A stretch of 64,000 nucleotides of DNA, taken from the NCBI GenBank assembly GCA_030867875.1, contig JAOWCC010001368.1, positions 4,650,965 through 4,714,964 of the forward strand, given 5' to 3'. Positions within the stretch are counted from its first letter, which is position 1. Each line of letters begins with the position of its first letter. Below are positions 34,648 through 45,884 of this stretch, piece by piece. The translations under genes were made by a program, and so were the position numbers. This DNA is from Actinernus sp. WN-2022 (Eukaryota > Cnidaria > Anthozoa > Actiniaria > Actinernidae). The notes under the pieces are model-generated. The model worked only from the letters and a program-made list of their open reading frames with translations. It was not told the DNA's origin and did not search any database.

Positions 34648-34755
34648 CATTTCATCACCAAGTTTATGGTGGATTACATGATAGATGATCCAGAGGAAAA
34701 CAGGAAAAAGATGAATGACCACATGGCCTTGATCAGGAAGAGGGCTGACGAGTAG
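34648..34755 (+). CDS. COX6A: COX6A exon 6 (unusual C-terminal extension)
   Basis: Preceded by TTTTTCTCTTGTAG, a strong acceptor, and read in phase 0 from exon 5. It adds 35 residues, HFITKFMVDYMIDDPEENRK then KMNDHMALIRKRADE, to a TAG at 34753. Animal COX6A proteins normally stop soon after the LFHN signature, so the last about 58 residues are an extension I do not recognise. It is charged, probably helical, and would face the intermembrane space. An alternative is that this exon belongs to another transcript, but phase and splice sites favour COX6A. Confidence 0.7.
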   Translation, partial: HFITKFMVDYMIDDPEENRKKMNDHMALIRKRADE

Positions 34756-34885
34756 TATCCTTGTGTTATTTTGCTCTTTTGTTGGGAGGAGGAAGAGGTA
34801 CACTGTATGCAAACAGTATGGTTTAATTTTACATGTAGGTTACATGCCTTCTTCAGGGATTTTGCTGGAAATTTAAACTATCTGT

Positions 34886-35373
34886 GAAAGGGAAACTGGA
34901 CCCTAAAATCAACCCAACATCTATACTAAGATACATGTACAAAGATGTATTCGAAATAGATTTATTACTTCTGCAATTTTATTTTCCTGTGAAAAAAGAA
35001 GTGTTCCTCCACTGATAAACAAAGATTGTGTGCATATGGCGGCTCAATTCAGTGCAAATTTCTCCATATCGTACGTCACACATACCAGCTAGTACAATGA
35101 AAATGGTCCACAGTTAACAGCCATTAGTTCAGCTTTTCAATGCCGGGGACAGCATGGCAAAACTAATTGATTCCCCATAATTACAAGACTTGAGCCATTT
35201 TACATACATTGTAGCCATATACATATAAGCGGAGGTTGTGAGGAAAGTTTTCAGATTTTCTCTTCATAGGTGTGCAACACAGAAAAATAAAATAGCAGAA
35301 CTACTGTAGTTTCTTTGAAATAAATCTTTGTATAGATGTTGGGTTGATTTAATTTAGGGTTCATTTCCCTTTA
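34886..35373. mobile_element. TTAA-type MITE (family of 37892-38426)
   Basis: Ends AAAGGGAAACTGGACCCTAA and, inverted, AAAGGGAAATGAACCCTAAA, with further arm match through ATCAACCCAACATCTATAC. The right border is TTAA; the left is TGAA, probably a mutated TTAA. The sister copy at 37892 has TTAA on both sides. Confidence 0.75.
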
Positions 35374-35490
35374 ATAATTGTCCTACAATGTGTAGGGTTA
35401 GATCAATAGCAACGTCATTCCTGGGGTCTTTGCACACCTAAATTCAAGATAGCATGGAAAGTACCCCTGGTACAGGCTGGTCATGTGGGC

Positions 35491-35574
35491 TAAAGTGAAC
35501 AAGTTGCAAGTGGTTGGTATAAAGTGGATGGCCACTTATCAACAACATATTTATGGTGCAGTTTGTTCACTTTA
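35491..35574. mobile_element. 84-bp deletion derivative of the AAGTGAACAAG family
   Basis: Consists almost only of the two TIRs, TAAAGTGAACAAGTTGCA and TGCAGTTTGTTCACTTTA, around a short centre with CCACTTATC. The full element of this family is at 36086-37741, less than 600 bases away. Confidence 0.8.
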
Positions 35575-36085
35575 TCTGGTCATGTGACTCAAAAATATTC
35601 CCAATAATTATACACATGTATGGGCATATTTTGAGAAGGATATCTGCCATCTTTGAGTCATCATCGTTTGCAGGGATGTATTTATAATTTTTCACAGTTG
35701 GAAAATAATCAAGTACAAGTGGGTACAATGTATATAAATTATGGCACCACCACTTAGGAGTCTGAGCATTCCCTGATCTTACAGCCGGGAAATCACAGAA
35801 AAATGTCTTCACAGATGTGTATTTTTCCAGGCTACTGGCTTTTATCTACATTCCTGTGTTGTGCTGTCACCCTGCAGTTTAGAGGCAAACATTGGAAAGG
35901 CAAAAATGATGATGTTTTAGTCGACAGTTTTCATCATGCAATCGACGTCATCAACAGTTACTCTTTTTATAAAGAAATGCATGCGCTATTCGCAATTCTG
36001 CAATCAGCATGTGCAAAATGTCAAGCCAGGCGTACTTTTGACGCCACCTTGGAGTAAGCGCACAGAGTCAGAACTATATAACGGC

Positions 36086-37741
36086 TAAAGTGAACAAGTT
36101 GCACCGTAAATACGTTGTCGGTAAGTGGTTGGTAAGTGGTCGGTAAGTGGTCGGTAAGTGGTTGGTAAGTGGTTGGTAAGTGGTCGGTAAGTGGTTGGTA
36201 AGTGGTCGGTAAGTGGTCGGTAAAATTGTGTCGGTAAGTGGTTGGTAAGCTGTCGGTAAGCTGTCGGTAAGCTGTCGGTAAGCTGTCGGTAAGCTGTCGG
36301 TAAGCTGTCGGTAAGCTGTCGGTAAGCTGTCGGTAAGCTGTCGGTAAGCTGTCGGTAAGCTGTCGGTAAGCTGTCGGTAAGCTGTCGGTAAGCTGTCGGT
36401 AAGCTGTCGGTAAGCTGTCTGTAAGCTGTGGTTGACTCATTTGAACCAAAATATGCTTTATACCTTCTTAAGTTTCCAACGTTCTGGCAACGATAAAACC
36501 GCTTCGATAACAGATAACAAATTAAAATATCCGCGGCACTCACTGTTGGGCCTCTCCTGTTGTGTCAAAAACCAGACAATCAGTCTGAAAGCGCATGAAT
36601 CGTTATCTCATACTGGCTCAAGAATATTTTGAACCAAAATACGCTTAATAGTTTCCAAAGTTTCCAACGTTATGACAACGATAAACCCCTTCGATACAGT
36701 GCGATCTCACGTACGGCAAATTAACAGATAACTACAGTATTGTGCTAAAGTCATGCAAACATATTACGACGAAGTTCGCTCTTAATGTTCCTACGAATGT
36801 CGCCGAAATTTCGGGCAACTTTTCGAATGCCAACGCGAATTCGAATTCATGACAAACAGTTTTACAAACGTACAGCAAGATGGTTTTGGTAAATACCCTG
36901 TGTGCCAGAGGCGTCAAAAAGTTGGGATTCTAAAATAATAGATTTGCCGCAGTTTGACGCAGTTTGCCGCAGTTACAGAACACGTGATATCACGTGGGAA
37001 TCCAAGATGGCGCGGGTTCACTAATTTACAGAATTGAATCGAGAATATTGCTGCAAAGAAAAGACAGATTATTGAGTACACTGTTTTCATCAATATCCAA
37101 CTATCTACAACGTAGTAAGAATACGCTATTGACAAATTTCGTTCTAACATTGGAAAGCTACTGATATCAAGAGCGTAGCGAGTATGTACGCACATACGCA
37201 CACTTTGAGTTTGAGACGAAAAAAAATTGCTGTCGGTAAGCTGTCGGTAAGCTGTTGGTAAGCTGTCGGTCACACCGCGGCAAAACGGTATGCTCCGCTG
37301 GCCAAAAGAACGAAGGCTCTGCTATCAAATACAAATTACCGAGGGTTTCAACTTTTTTAGTAAATAATTTTATAACTTAGTAAACTCACAGTGAATTATA
37401 AATTAAGAAAACTTCAACCTGTTAAAGTCTTAGGCTTATCTTTGAAGTAATTTTCTTATTTTTTGACAAAACAGTTCACAAATAGTACTTTTACGCAGAA
37501 ATTTTAAAATCACGGGTATGTGCCTGTTGTTTCATTTCAGTTTTCACGGGAAACTGGGGGCGGCCGCGCGCCAATAAGAAATAGCAAATACGCATGCGCG
37601 TAACGTTTTGCCGCGGTGTGGCTGTCGGTAAGCTGTTGGTAAGCTGTCGGTAAGCTGTCGGTAAGCTGTCGGTAAGCTGTCGGTAAGCTGTCGGCCGACC
37701 ACTTACCGACAACAAATTTACGGTGCAACTTGTTCACTTTA
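36086..37741. mobile_element. Non-autonomous TIR element built on 11-bp tandem repeats
   Basis: Left TIR TAAAGTGAACAAGTTGCACC continues through GTAAATACGTTGTCGGTAAG; the right TIR is its complement (GCAACTTGTTCACTTTA, ending at 37741), about 44 bases. Inside the left end are about ten GGTAAGTGGT(C/T) units and then about 17 units of GTAAGCTGTCG (about 36240-36430). More of the latter lie at 37228-37270 and 37620-37695. The two blocks produce long periodic frames (SLPTAYRQLTD) that are not genes. TA flanks both ends. Confidence 0.9.
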
Positions 37742-37791
37742 GTCCTATATAACAACCACCATGCAAGACCAGAAAGGGGAGTCATAATATG

Positions 37792-37867
37792 TTCAGTGAC
37801 CGGTTAGGGTTTTGTAATTATCTGGTAAGCTTACCCTATAATAAAAAAAACCTAACCGGTCACTGAA
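37792..37867. mobile_element. 76-bp perfect-ended hairpin element
   Basis: TTCAGTGACCGGTTAGGGTTTT at one end and AACCTAACCGGTCACTGAA at the other, with a short AT-rich loop. A worn version of the end (AAACCCTAACTGGTCAATGAA) occurs at 38428-38450, just beyond the neighbouring MITE. Confidence 0.7.
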
Positions 37868-37891
37868 TAAGCAATAGCTTATACCCAATAA

Positions 37892-38426
37892 TTAAAGGAG
37901 AACTGAAGCCTAAAATCAACTTTAGCTCAATGAGTAGATCTAAACATGAAAAATCTCGTACCAAAAATTTGTTTACTGTGTTTTGCATCAAAGGAAAGAA
38001 AATCTGCAAATCTTCCTCTCAATGGCTGCTAATACATGTGTAAGTACAGATGGCTCAATTCCTGTAATCTGTGACGTACGATACAGGAGATAAAATAATT
38101 AGTTTTGTCATGTTGTTTTCGGCTTTGAATAGATGGACTATTAATGGCTCATAATTGCGCACTTTTGATTGTGCTTTCTTTGTGCTGAAGGTGTGGTTGT
38201 TTTTCCTTGGTATGCATGATGTACGATACGGGGGAAAAAGCACTGAATTGAGCTGCCACACAAACTAGCTTTATCAGCAGAGAATCCGCCAGCTATTTTT
38301 CAACCTTAAAAACGTATTTCCTCTTTTTAGACGTGCACCACAAAGAAATAAAATAACAGAACTTATTTCTCTTGAATACAAGTTTGTATTGTCATTGGAT
38401 TGATTTAGGGTTCAGTTCTTCTTTAA
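37892..38426. mobile_element. TTAA-type MITE
   Basis: TTAA at both outer borders, TIRs AGGAGAACTGAAGCCTAAAA and, inverted, AGAAGAACTGAACCCTAAAT. TTAA duplication is the mark of piggyBac-type mobilisation. No coding sequence. Same family as 34886-35373. Confidence 0.8.
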
Positions 38427-38721
38427 CGAAACCCTAACTGGTCAATGAACAAGAGACCCTCCTTTCTGGTCTCGGTGTTAATGTTATATACACCGTAGTA
38501 CAGTGCTCACCGAATTGAACAAGACCCCTGAGAATGGGGCAAGGACAGCAATTCAGTGCATTTTGTGTACACCTTGCAAAAAAAAGAACAGAGAGGAATC
38601 TGACCAGTGTCCTGCGATGTTGAAAATCAATCGGTGATATAGTTCTCTGTCCAACAACAATGTGAATAATAAAGTAAAATGAATTAATTGTGCATTTGGT
38701 TCCTTGACCCAATGTCATCAG

Positions 38722-38827
38722 CTTAGAACGAAAGAGACAACCGCAATATCCACCCGAGCCCATTGATCTGGATGAAATACTAGAGCAAACGAGAAGAGCA
38801 GACGAACTGGGTGTTGATGGCTATTAA
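38722..38827 (+). CDS. Orphan exon-like ORF, possible alternative 3' exon
   Basis: After AATGTCATCAG an open frame reads LERKRQPQYPPEPIDLDEIL then EQTRRADELGVDGY to a TAA. The composition (acidic, charged, PPEP) looks coding. It could be joined in phase 2 to COX6A exon 6 through a weak GT at 34752 (CGA|GTAGTA), replacing its last residue and stop. It could instead belong to a separate gene. I do not recognise the protein. Confidence 0.3.
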
Positions 38828-41800
38828 CACAAAAGTGCTATAGTTCAATAGGCCTTTTGCAGGAAACAGTCACATGCTGATTATATCACTTCAATAATGA
38901 ATGAATTAGCTTGTGATAGGAAAGGTTTTATTGGACAGCAAGCAATGTTCAAAAATGCTGTTTTAAAAAGATTGGCAATTGGTAAAAATAGCATTTTACA
39001 AACGGGTTTTGCTTTATTTAAAGTAAGTGAAATCTACTACCATAAATTATGATTGTATCCTGCAAAAGGCATAATATTAATAATACACTAGTCGATTGAA
39101 ACCCCGGCCCCCCGGGACATGGCACATTTAAAGCTGCATTTCTCCGGTGGAACGGGGAAAGTAATGATATGCAAAATTTGCGGGAATTTTAGCGGTGGTT
39201 GTAACGCCAGCCACAACAGAGCGGGACTGGGCCCAAGTATCAACAACGTGTATCAAACATGGCAGAAGGAACAGTCGCTGGAAAAGGAAAGTTGCATCCT
39301 TTGATATCAACCCATGCATAGTAATAGAAAATGTGCTTCATAAAATGTATTTTTTTCAAATGGACAAAGCTTATGTATTTATTCAATTTATCAATGCCTC
39401 CTCCCAATTGAAAATTCTGAAGCACATGCTGGGGCCATAGGGGTGGGTATGCCAACTGTCCCCAATGGGCGGAGGAAAGGTCAAAATGTAAAACTGAATA
39501 AATGATACATTCCTGCTATGTCCTGGGGGTCAGATTTTCAATTGACTAATTATGTATTGCCTACATTTTAGTTATAACACTTGTCTAGCACTTTTGAAAA
39601 TGCTGGTGTGCGTAAATTAATACAGTAAGAGTGCTGTTCAGTTTGACTTGTGCAAGACAGTTTAACACTATCCTTATTGTTACAGAAACGTTTCTAGAGG
39701 CCTGTAGTTATGTACATTGTAAGTCTATGTCAACAGTATACATACCTCTTATTAACTGAGTGGGGGGTCCATACCATAATTTATTGACCAAGTTTTTTCT
39801 CCTTTTTTTTATGCTCCAAGTGCAAAGCATGCAGGCCATAAAACTGGGGGAAAACAAATATTCATAACTCTCAGTACAGACAGAGCAAATGAGGTTAATA
39901 AGATGTTTATTATATGGTTTGTTCATTTTCTTTGAGATCAGAAGTGGGCGGAGGGACAGTACGGGAAGTTATGGACCACAAATTGGCCAATCAATTAGCT
40001 CACAAAATTACTTAGCTATAATTATAACTGTCAAGATTTGGTTGCTGTATCATATGTGTACGAAGCAGCTTTATGGCTTTGCTTTCATGACAGTATTATT
40101 ACATGTATAACCATTGCAATGTTTTTCTTCATACATATATTAATTCTTCCCACTTTAGAGCATGGATTACTTGATGTATTTGTATACCATTTATACCCTT
40201 GCAACTAGAGTGTCTAGTGACAAAGATAATTTTATGTTCTAGAAATCTCTTATTTACTGTAGTTCTCATATTGCTATATTGAAGTAATTAAGACAACAAC
40301 TTTGAAAGGAGTCAAAGATTATTTTTATGTCAGTCATTGAATTATTTAATCTCCAGCTGGGGAAAGTTTTTTTTTTTTATAATACTGGTTTTATTATCAC
40401 AGTTTACGACTCATTAATTATTCATGAGGACATGCATCTACCAACCAGACCTTTCCCGTATTCTGCTCCAATGCCCACGAACAATGGCACCAAGTCGAGA
40501 TTACATATTTTCATACATTTACTGTATTTTTGTCTACTCCAATCTAGACCTGGTGCCATTGTTTGATTGAATGTGGGAAAGGTCTATTTGTACTATTTGT
40601 ATCATACTTTGAAACCCCTGTCGAATATTCTCATGAATAGTTCAACTACTGGTACACTTAACAAAGTCCTGTCCGTAATAACTGGGAAACATGTCAACAG
40701 TTGCCTCCAGCGGGATTTGAACCAGCTTCAACAAGATGACCAAGTGCCAAATATTTTCCCATTTGGCCTGACCAAGCTCAGTCAAAAAAAATTATCACAC
40801 AGACCACTTTTTCCGGCATGCTTACATCAAACACGTATGGACCCCATCACAGATTTCATAATTTCTTGTTTGTTTTGGCATATTAAAATGCTAATAGAAC
40901 TGAATGTGATGCATAGAGGATGCATAGAGAATGCAATAAATATTTGTAATGTCAGAGTATGATTTCAGACCAAAATCTAATGAGACAAAGTTCTATTTTC
41001 AAATAATTTATTATATCCATTACAACTTATATTTTGTACTCAAAGTCCAGATAAAAAGTTACAGTAAAAACAATTAATGCTGCCAGGTAATTTTTCTTGC
41101 TTGAAGTAATTGCTTTAATCTCAAAATCATTTACTTGATTCAGGCTAGCTTTTGACGGGTTCAGCAAGCTTACATGCACATTGTACGTGTTTGCAATAAC
41201 ATGCACAAGAAGATGCAATTACAAACACAATCATGTTATATTATTTATGAAACAAATAGAACAATGGTTTTTCCTACAAAATGAGTGTTAAAGCATGTTG
41301 AAGCTGCTAAATGCAATAGACCCTTTGCAGCTAACAAATCACATGGTTATACTGGAGAGCGAAAAATATCCGACTTCATGCATGCAGGCCTTTTATGAGA
41401 TTGGTCTTGCTACAGTATTAGAAAAACCTGTTTGTAAATGCTATTATTTTTCAACCTCCCAATACAGCGATTTTAAGATACAATGTAGCTTGCTCTCCAG
41501 CATCCATGGCAACGCCTTTCACCATGGGGATCACAAGTTCAATTCATTTCGATGTTAATGAAGTATTATATCAGCCCGTGACTGTTAGCCACAAAGTGCA
41601 TTCTGCTTGCACTGACAGCTTTTTGAGAATCATTATAACAAGCACTCTGATTGGTTAAAAATAGTTATTCAAAACTCTATGGAAATAGAATGTTGAGACA
41701 GTTGGGAGAATTTACATTTTTATTTATTTATCAAATTGATCGAGCTAGCTACTTTGTTTTGAGTTATTTTATAAAGGAAATAGAAAACCTTTTTTCTGTG

Positions 41801-42274
41801 TTTCTATAGACTAAGTTATAGAAACACTAATAATAATAATAATAATAATAATACTTTATTCCAAAAAATACCATCAAAGATACATAGGAAGTACTGGAAG
41901 TACACAAGTAGCTAGGTACAATCATTAAACAGTCATAATGTCGTGGCAATATTTTGCTGTACACCTCATTACAGACTCATCCTTCATTGACAAGCAGTAC
42001 GAAAATAATTCTCGCCGACTAAAACAACTGAATGAATCATTGATAGCTAACAAATTGCCCAAAAAAACGTTCTCTAAGATTTACGAATTTTATATTATTA
42101 CAACTGGTGAAGTAATGCAATTCATCACCTAACTCATTAAGCTTTTTTGTGGAAGTTTGGGAGTACTCGATACAGCAGCACTTGGAAACACTTATCCTTC
42201 AGGCTCGTGTTCCCACAGCCATTTCTTGTTCTCCAAAACTACATGTATATACATTGTAATATCCAAATTATATT
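38828..42274. other. Intergenic, AT-rich, unassigned
   Basis: No supported exon in 3.4 kb. A possible hairpin (AATGGCACCA near 40483 against TGGTGCCATTG near 40551), a B-box-like GGTTCAAATCCCGCTGG on the minus strand near 40720, and an (AAT)n microsatellite at 41826-41853 are visible. The 3' UTR of the minus-strand ICAD gene should fall just below 42275. Confidence 0.45.
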
Positions 42275-42648
42275 CTATGTTCTTGGTCTTTTAATTCCTG
42301 GTTCCTGTGAATCATTATAATTCTGCTTTGCTGCTCTGTCGTAAAGTCTGAGAAGTTCAGTAGCCTGTTTCATCTCTAGTCGTCTGTCGAGCTCTCTTTG
42401 GCAAGTCTCCTGGGAATAACTGGCCTCCCTCTCTTGCTGCCTCAGGGCATCAGCTAACTCATTAGTATTACACTTGATAATGGTATCAAGATCATCATCT
42501 GAGAATGATATGAAAAACATTGGATCCTTCCTCATTCGATGGGCAAGACTCATCGTTATGGCTTCTGGTGCATCCGTGGAATCAACAAAACTCTCATTGG
42601 TTTCAAGACTGGCACTGTAAGAGCCACTTCTGGTATTAATGGGTAACT
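42275..42648 (-). CDS. DFFA: ICAD (DFFA) last exon
   Basis: Terminal exon after the acceptor CATTACAG, ending at TAG 42275-42277. The frame reads ELPINTRSGSYSASLETNES..., then FSDDDLDTIIKCNTNELADA, SQETCQRELDRRLEMKQATE and the C-terminal EPGIKRPRT. The LS.xDL...I...ELA.AL, QE.C.REL..RL and basic RPR tail follow the C-terminal helical domain of the inhibitor of caspase-activated DNase, which chaperones and inhibits CAD until caspase cleavage. It begins in phase 1 and joins the CIDE-N exon at 44724-44982 exactly. That gives 210 aa, shorter than the about 331 aa of the human protein, so either a middle exon was missed or this is a short form. Two MITEs and a third element occupy the intron. Confidence 0.75.
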
Positions 42649-42905
42649 CTGTAATGTAAGCAAATTAGCTTAGTATGAGAAGACTAATACTCTACATAAT
42701 TTCAATGTGATGAGGTACTAGCCAAAGTCAATAAGATTTTGAAACACTTGGCATACAGTCATGTATATCTTGAGTAATTAATACACTAGTCAAAGTAAAA
42801 CCCCAATGACCGCCCAGCACAGTACATGCATCCACATCAGTATTTTGTGTTGTGCTTCATTAAATATGAGAACTTTCCATAATCAAGCCACTATAGCATA
42901 ATATA

Positions 42906-43261
42906 GAGTGGTAAAAGTGTGACATCATGAATTTGCAAAATTCTGATATTGAAAGACCAACTCAAAAATGAGGTGAATTGCCAGTTAAGATGCAGCTGAG
43001 AAATGAGCAGCTGAATACATAATTTTATTTACCAAATCACTGTATTTTCGACTCTGCTTTAAAAGTTTAGAACAGAGCTGAAAATACAGTGATTTGTTAA
43101 AGAAAATTATGTATTTGGCTGCTCATATCTCAGTCGCATTTTAACCAATTTGCCTCATTTTTGGTGTGTAAAGTTATTTCACGGGGTCTTTCAGACTCTG
43201 TGTTCAAATAGTGTTAAAGCAGGGGAAAAATTTGTTTTGTGATGTCATCACTTTACCACTC
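42906..43261. mobile_element. Foldback MITE with TA duplication, in ICAD intron
   Basis: Ends GAGTGGTAAAAGTGTGACATC and, inverted, GAGTGGTAAAGTGATGACATC, TA outside each. The arms match nearly to the centre (AAATACAGTGATTTG). Non-coding. Confidence 0.85.
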
Positions 43262-43623
43262 TAGTCCCTGTAGTCTTGGTGCTATGAAAATACACTGGGC
43301 AAGAAAGAAAATTGTTGTAGAAGTGGGGATTAATGATCCCATTTGACTGTATAAAGTGCCCAAGGGGGAGTGTGGGTTTTCTTACATTGGAACTTTTTCA
43401 AATCAAATCCCCACCTACTCTCCAGCTGCTATTTTGCTACCTTGGTCTCCTTTCTACAACATTCTCGGAAATCCTCTGTGTATTCCTATTCTGACACAAT
43501 TTTTATAGTCAATCGAGTATGGGGGTTGGGATTTCAAATGAATTGATAAATGCGTGCATGCATTAATGACCAGACATTTCTCCTTGATAACCCACCCTCT
43601 CCCATTTTGACGAGTGCATAATA

Positions 43624-44121
43624 GACCCTTGCACGTTTTTTTTTAACTTTTGATATATACGTGTAACAGCAAAACCATCAATTAACTGCTGAAAAGAGCA
43701 CCTTGAAGTTATAGTCAAAATCCCAAATTTGAGCCTGAGATAATAATTATATTGAATAGGAGCAAAGTTATAGGCCAGCAAACTCGGAAAAGTTTACAGA
43801 CGTTTGTATCCCCCCAGTCAAGTTTGTGTCCCCCAGTCAAGTTTGTGTCCCCCAGTCAAAATTTATGCTCCTCCCCCCCCCCCCCCCCCCCCCCCCCTCC
43901 CCCCGCAGTCAAAATTTCCATACAAACATCTGTAAAATTTCCCGAGTTTGCAGACCTGTATCTTTAGTATCTTTGCTCCTATTCAAGATATATAACTCTC
44001 AAATTTGAGATTTTAACTAACTTCGAGGTGCTCTTCTCAGCAGTATCGACGGTTTTGCTGTTATACATGTACGTATACGTATATACTGTATATCAAAAGT
44101 TCAAAAAACTGTGGAAGGGTC
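43624..44121. mobile_element. Foldback MITE with TA duplication (family of 10841-11409)
   Basis: TIRs begin GACCCTTGCACGTTTTTTTT and, inverted, GACCCTTCCACAGTTTTTTG, and continue through ATATATACGT and AACAGCAAAACC. TA borders both ends. The centre has three copies of TCCCCCAGTCAAGTTTGTG-like sequence and a poly-C tract (43877-43896). Confidence 0.85.
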
Positions 44122-44289
44122 TATTGAGGAGATGTTATCATAGGATTAGGAGTGCAAAAAAATGAATATGAAAGGTAATTGCAGTTCAGGAACCATAACA
44201 AATCTGTTCTGAATGGATTAGATGTGCTAGACTCAGACGTGTGGCAAGGACTTTTTCATGCTCGTGTTAAATATGTTAAAAATGTACAG

Positions 44290-44655
44290 AAGAGAATCCC
44301 ATATATTGTTTTAGGGTTTGTATTGTTTTAGGGGTAGGCTAGAGCGGTTTCAATTGAGTGTCAGAAATGTTTTGGTTTTGCATTTACTTTAAGCTCTCCT
44401 ATTGGCAGAGAAAGTATTATACCAACCAATCGGAATCCAAAGTAAAACCAAACGCAAATTGGTTTTGGTTTTGGTTTGGTTTGTCATTGGCTCACAGGGA
44501 AGCCATTTATGAGTTCATTACTTGTGATTAATTACTCGCTCCTATGATTGGCTGGCTGTGGGTAATTTGCGTTTGGTTTTACTACACTTAACTGTAAACC
44601 ACTATTGTTTGAGTAACCAATAACATTTCAGGTTGCAAACGGTAAGTCTGCTGGC
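44290..44655 (+). repeat. Interspersed repeat interrupted by a MITE (filled site)
   Basis: The two flanks, AGGGTTTGTATTGTTTTAGG before 44341 and TTGTTTGAGTAACCAATAAC after 44603, are contiguous in the copy at 7635-7745. The inserted 261 bases carry TA at both borders. Confidence 0.9.
44342..44602. mobile_element. MITE inserted in another repeat (family of 16150-16378)
   Basis: Left end GAGCGGTTTCAATTGAGTGT; the right end (ACACTTAACTGTAAACCAC) is a worn complement. The body matches 16150-16378 closely (CAAACGCAAATTGGTTTTGG, CAGGGAAGCCATTTATGAG). TA at 44340-44341 and 44603-44604 versus a single TA in the empty site at 7691-7692 proves the duplication. Confidence 0.95.
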
Positions 44656-44723
44656 AAGAAGGAAATGGGTAAATAATTCAAAACAAAAACCATTTCTTCA
44701 ATTAACTACCGCCTTGATCCTAC

Positions 44724-44982
44724 CTTCATCTCGCGGCGTCCACTCGTCTCCAGCATCGACTAACATCAACTTCGTCTGTTCTCCAAGAAAACCAAAGTAA
44801 TCTTCGTCCTCTATTTCTGTACCATCTGACTCGAGAAATACACGACAGGAGGGAGAATGATGAATACCAAGCTTTTCACATCCTTTTACTTTCAATTCTG
44901 CAAGATTTTCTGCTACAAGTCCCTTAGATGTAGTTCGCTGAGAGTTGCAGACTTTAAAAGGTCGCCTTTTGTTGGCTTCCAT
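44724..44982 (-). CDS. DFFA: ICAD (DFFA) first exon, CIDE-N domain
   Basis: ATG at 44982; the exon ends GATGAAG|GTAGGA with one base of a split Glu codon (phase 1). The 86 residues are a full CIDE-N (CAD) domain: RPFKVCNSQRTTSKGLVAEN, LAELKVKGCEKLGI, CRVFLESDGTEIEDEDYFGF and QTKLMLVDAGDEW. The K..KV, L..L..Kg...L.I, EDGT.v.dedYF and ....LV.L....W pattern defines the family, in which CAD, ICAD and CIDE proteins bind each other through opposite-charge faces. The downstream exon assigns it to ICAD. The sequence TAAAATGGCGGA in the 5' flank is a YY1-type site. An almost identical exon lies at 63279-63537. Confidence 0.85.
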
Positions 44983-45884
44983 CCTAGTATTTGCATTACT
45001 CGATCACTGTTCCGCCATTTTATTGCCCTCCTCTATTTGGCGCACGGTCGATCGAAGACTGGGACAAGTGCCAAACCTCCGATGCGAGACGGCGCACTAG
45101 AAAGACACTAAAACAAAAGCCGAGATATTAAAAAATATTTCAATGTTCTCCAAATAGGATTTCTTTCTCTCGTTTTACATAGTTAAAGATTGTCCGCTTC
45201 TAGAACAAGGCCAAATGTATCAAAACCTTCGAGCTAATTGCCGGTAATCTCGCGATCTGATTGGTCGATGTGCGGTGGAGCGATAAGAGTCGGCTGGCTC
45301 CGTTTCAAAGCTGTCACGCTTTGTAACGAATTTTCTAATATTGTTGTAAAAAACAAATTCCCAAGAATGGAGAATGGGAAAAATGACAGAAGAATGGAGA
45401 GGGGAAAAATGACAGAAGCAAATGTAAAAATAAGGTAAGCCGCTAAGCCCTGTTAGAGGGGTCTGAATAATCCGTATTAAATCCTGGGTAAATTTTGAAA
45501 ATAATCCGTAATCCTGCAGGGTACATTTTGGGAATAATCCGTATCCTAATTTTGTAAACGGAAAATATTACCATTATCGACTTACGTGTAGGTATGTCAG
45601 GTATGTCAAAGGTTGCACTCAGGCCACACCCTGATGAACCGTAGGGGTGGTTACTGAGGCTGTGGCCATTTGAACTCGTGTGTTTATAAAAGTGTAATAC
45701 ACAGGAAACAAGGCTTAGCTAGTGAGGAGAGAGAACAAATTCAGCTAACTTTAAGTGTATGGCATGTCCTGCCTCCTCCGCAGTCATCTCTAATTTTCGA
45801 GAAGAAATCAGATTATGGGCTCCCTGTGGCAGGTGAACCCAATTCACGGTTTTTCCAATAGGGAGGCTAATACGTGAGTGTTAC
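44983..45884. other. Promoter side of ICAD and unassigned DNA
   Basis: The first about 50 bases above the start codon are shared with the duplicate at 63.5 kb. Beyond about 45030 the two copies differ. AATAATCCGTA phrases repeat near 45465-45540, and a GGGCTCCCTGTG terminus occurs at 45817-45828. No other gene is seen. Confidence 0.5.

Noticed and set aside
36021..37785. Periodic frames (SLPTAYRQLTD)n on the minus strand
   Set aside because: Produced by the 11-bp tandem repeat read in all frames inside a TIR element; no start, domain or splice support.
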